DNA from: Thalassospira sp. HJ | GTDB lineage: Bacteria > Pseudomonadota > Alphaproteobacteria > Rhodospirillales > Thalassospiraceae | Direction of reading: 5' to 3' | DNA: 64,000 nt | Assembly (NCBI RefSeq): GCF_000948415.1 | Contig: NZ_JYII01000002.1 | Span: 1-64,000, forward strand | Shown: positions 61,961-64,000 of the stretch, one piece after another | Layout of the letters: every line of letters starts with the position of its first letter | How positions within the stretch are numbered: the first letter of the stretch is position 1 | The notes under the pieces: model-generated | The model's input: the letters and a program-made list of their open reading frames with translations, nothing else | Databases searched by the model: none | What the model was told of the DNA's origin: nothing | Translations under genes and position numbers: made by a program

Positions 61961-62743
61961 ATGCAGTACAGCATGCGGCAATACCGCGCCGAAGCGCAAA
62001 GCCACAGTCACAGCGATTTCCATCAGATCATCATCTCCGAGCTCGGCAAACTCGAGATGGAGGTCGAAGGACGCGGTGGTGAGGTTTGCGGTCGGCAACT
62101 GGCCTTTGTCGAGGCGGGTAAAACCCATGCCTATCGGGCGGAGGGGCTTAACCGCTTCCTTGTCCTTGATGTCAATGCGGATCTGGCCCATCGCACCGGT
62201 CTTGAGGCGCTCTGGCATCGCCATGGCAGTTCTGCGACCTATCTTGAAGTCGGCCTTGGTCATCAGCGCGGGTTGATCGGTCTTTTGGGTGGTCTGGCGA
62301 CCGCCGATCCGCACGAAAGTAGTGCCGGGGCAGGGATGCTGGATGGTTTGAAAACGCTGCTTCTGCGCAGTCGTCAGACAAGCGGCGGTCTTGCGTATGG
62401 CAAGACGGATCTGCCATCGCGCCTTGTCCGCACCATGGCCTGGGCCGAGGCCAGATTGGGCGAGGAGATCACAATCACCGAGCTCGCAACCATTGCCGCG
62501 CAATCGGAAAGCAGCCTGTTTGCTGCCTTTCAAAAGCATGTCGGGACAAGCCCGATGCGCTGGCTAACCGAGCAACGCCTGCAGATGGCCATGGCGCTTT
62601 TGCGCGATCCCGAGGTCTATCTTTCGATGTCTGATCTGTCAAACGCCGTCGGCTTCGCCGACCAAAGCGCATTTTCCCGTGCCTTTTCACGTCGCTTTGG
62701 CTGTGCGCCAAGGACGATACGTCCGGATGCGGCCGTTCTTTAA
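61961..62743 (+). CDS. AraC-family transcriptional regulator
   Basis: The 260-residue protein has an N-terminal cupin-like sensor (SHSHSDFHQIIISELGKLEMEVEG) and a C-terminal HTH pair: ITITELATIAAQSESSLFAAFQKHVGTSPMRWL, then LSMSDLSNAVGFADQSAFSRAFSRRFGCAPR. ATG 61961 has AGAGGA five bases upstream. It probably controls the EamA exporter downstream. Confidence 0.9.
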   Translation: MQYSMRQYRAEAQSHSHSDFHQIIISELGKLEMEVEGRGGEVCGRQLAFVEAGKTHAYRAEGLNRFLVLDVNADLAHRTGLEALWHRHGSSATYLEVGLGHQRGLIGLLGGLATADPHESSAGAGMLDGLKTLLLRSRQTSGGLAYGKTDLPSRLVRTMAWAEARLGEEITITELATIAAQSESSLFAAFQKHVGTSPMRWLTEQRLQMAMALLRDPEVYLSMSDLSNAVGFADQSAFSRAFSRRFGCAPRTIRPDAAVL

Positions 62744-62830
62744 AGCCAAACGCGCAACTCATACCGTTTCGTTCATGTCGAGAACTTCTGGAGTTTGGGC
62801 AAAGACCTGATGCCCGAACGGGTGCATCTT

Positions 62831-62856
62831 CCGTTCTTGTAAAATGGCAAGAACGG
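62831..62856. promoter_or_regulatory. 9-base inverted repeat upstream of the EamA exporter
   Basis: CCGTTCTTG (62831-62839) and CAAGAACGG (62848-62856) are perfect inverted copies, 8 bases apart, just before ATG 62865. The repeat could be an operator or an RNA hairpin over the translation start. Confidence 0.5.
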
Positions 62857-62864
62857 ATAGCTCC

Positions 62865-63770
62865 ATGAAAACGGTTGATGAAAAACGCAAGGCAACGCTG
62901 ATCGGAGTGATTGCTGTGGTCCTTTGGGCCTTGCTTGCCTTGTTTACCACCGAACTGGCATCCATTCCGCCTTTTCAACTGGTGAGCCTGTGCTTTGCCG
63001 TTGCCAGTATTTTTAGTGCACTCTGGATCACTTTGCGCGGTGGCAGTGTCGTGCACGCTTTGCGTCAGCCACTTGGCGCTTGGGTGCTCGGGGTTGGTGG
63101 ACTGTTTGGCTATCACTTCTTCTATTTCGTAGCACTGGCAAACGCGCCCGCGGTTGAGGCGAGCCTGATAGCCTATCTCTGGCCGCTTCTGATTGTGTTG
63201 TTCTCGGCACTTCTGCCCGGTGAACGCCTTAAATGGCAGCATCTCGTGGGGGCTGCTTTGGGATTGTTTGGTGCAGTCCTTCTGGTCAGCAGGGGGAAAA
63301 GCCTGTCGTTCGATCCGGCATTTACGTTGGGCTATGGTGCGGCTGTTATCTGTTCTTTGCTCTGGTCGGGCTATTCTGTGCTTAACCGACGCTATCGCAA
63401 CGTTCCGGTGGGGGCGGTGTGCGGCTTTTGCGCAGGCGCGTCGTTGCTCGGCTTTGTCACACACGGTTTGCTCGAAACTTGGGTGATGCCAGACGCGATA
63501 CAATGGCTGGCCATCCTCGGCCTTGGGCTCGGGCCTGTTGGAGCAGCCTTCTTTGTCTGGGATCACGGGACCAAACACGGTGACATTCAAATCCTCGGGG
63601 TTGCCGCCTATGGCGCGCCGCTTCTCAGTACCTGTTTGCTGATTGCCTTCGGAAAGGCGCTTGCAACGTCTGCAATCATTGTTGGCTGTATCCTGATTGT
63701 CGGTGGTGCTGTTCTGGCGTCTGCGAATTTTTTGTCTGGCAAGCGAGGGCGTTCACTTTCTGCGGAATAG
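62865..63770 (+). CDS. EamA/DMT exporter (YddG-like)
   Basis: The 301-residue permease has about ten helices; LIGVIAVVLWALLALFTTELA starts the first EamA repeat and YGAAVICSLLWSGYSVLNRRY the second. The pattern recalls aromatic amino acid exporters such as YddG. ATG 62865 is preferred; ATG 62844 lies inside the inverted repeat. It follows an AraC gene in the same direction. Confidence 0.85.
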   Translation: MKTVDEKRKATLIGVIAVVLWALLALFTTELASIPPFQLVSLCFAVASIFSALWITLRGGSVVHALRQPLGAWVLGVGGLFGYHFFYFVALANAPAVEASLIAYLWPLLIVLFSALLPGERLKWQHLVGAALGLFGAVLLVSRGKSLSFDPAFTLGYGAAVICSLLWSGYSVLNRRYRNVPVGAVCGFCAGASLLGFVTHGLLETWVMPDAIQWLAILGLGLGPVGAAFFVWDHGTKHGDIQILGVAAYGAPLLSTCLLIAFGKALATSAIIVGCILIVGGAVLASANFLSGKRGRSLSAE

Positions 63771-63929
63771 GTTCACGAAACCGGCCCCTGTTACATATCG
63801 GTCACATTTACGTGATTATACGCAATTTCCGCAATATTTGTGCTGTGCGGCAATATTTAAATGACTTATAGTCGGTCTGTGCTTGGGGAGGGGGCGTAGT
63901 AAACAGTTTACGCATCCAGGGACAGATGA

Positions 63930-64000
63930 ATGACGCAGCCAAAAAAAGACATTGCGCTCGAAATGAAGCAGGCAATGTCAGCCGCGCAGTTTAGGCAGGC
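63930..64000 (+). CDS. Start of an unidentified gene (cut by the window end)
   Basis: An open frame from ATG 63930 reads TQPKKDIALEMKQAMSAAQF and continues to the window edge. GGGA lies upstream. The visible residues are helical and charged but too few to identify. The 159 bases before it are AT-rich and contain CGGTCACATTTACGTGATTA, a possible promoter region. Confidence 0.45.
   Translation, partial: MTQPKKDIALEMKQAMSAAQFRQ

Noticed and set aside
1-64000. CRISPR arrays, prophage, complete insertion sequences
   Set aside because: No regularly spaced repeats, integrase, transposase or phage structural genes were found on either strand.

Overview
The window looks like chromosomal DNA of a marine alphaproteobacterium. 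The isc operon layout, the tRNA-Met sequence, the many TRAP/liv/EamA transporters and the moderately GC-rich housekeeping genes fit Rhodospirillales, and Thalassospira is my best guess. That is an inference from gene style, not from a search.

Layout. (1) 1-9.2 kb is an alpha/beta hydrolase divergent from a complete ISC iron-sulfur operon. The operon opens unusually with cysE: cysE-iscR-(second cysteine desulfurase)-iscS-iscU-iscA-hscB-hscA-fdx-iscX. An IscR type-1-like site overlaps the promoter in front of cysE. (2) 9.2-11.5 kb holds tenA, mnmA and a tRNA-Met. (3) 11.45-13.3 kb is a small accessory patch behind the tRNA, with two overlapping small DUF genes and a hicAB toxin-antitoxin pair. 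(4) 13.3-20.2 kb holds a PAS-GGDEF protein, a GNAT, an AraC regulator divergent from an NAD-dependent epimerase, two EamA permeases and a frameshifted SDR gene.

(5) 20.43-45.94 kb is a visibly AT-rich surface-polysaccharide island of about 25 kb. It is bracketed by imperfect direct copies of the livM 3' end plus its terminator. At its left end a NusG/RfaH-like antiterminator is divergent from an EPS-type MarR regulator, with an ops-like element in the leader and a decayed phosphomannomutase start behind it. The long co-oriented run that follows encodes glycosyltransferases, a PglK-type ABC flippase and a Wzy-like polymerase. It also encodes a nonulosonic-acid-type sugar set (NeuB, SpsF-like cytidylyltransferase, Gfo/Idh/MocA oxidoreductase, GNAT, DegT aminotransferase, epimerase, AsnB-like and PseA/WbpG-like amidotransferases, hexapeptide acyltransferase), an odd MurB-like flavoprotein, a pyruvyl transferase and an FkbM-like protein. 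GDP-fucose enzymes (two Gmd-like proteins and Fcl) close the run. I see no initiating phosphosugar transferase, Wzx, Wza/Wzz, 4,6-dehydratase for the nonulosonate, or hydrolysing epimerase, so the pathway is completed elsewhere or is atypical.

(6) 45.9-51.1 kb is a branched-chain amino acid ABC operon (livK-livG-livF-livH-livM, minus strand) with a very stable UUCG-capped hairpin behind livK. (7) 51.4-55 kb holds a LysR regulator, a small unknown protein, an Old Yellow Enzyme-type oxidoreductase and an AraC regulator. (8) 55.3-58.9 kb is a TRAP transporter (dctPQM) followed by a GntR regulator. (9) 59-64 kb holds an NmrA-type reductase divergent from a TetR regulator with two tandem palindromic operators between them, an EAL-domain protein, an AraC regulator, an EamA exporter and the start of an unidentified gene.

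The strongest unusual signals are the livM-tail direct repeats around the sugar island, in which all three substitutions in the coding tail are synonymous; the nonulosonate/amidino gene set with a MurB-like enzyme; the cysE-first isc operon with its IscR site; the eukaryote-like zinc finger on HscB; and the tandem TetR operators.
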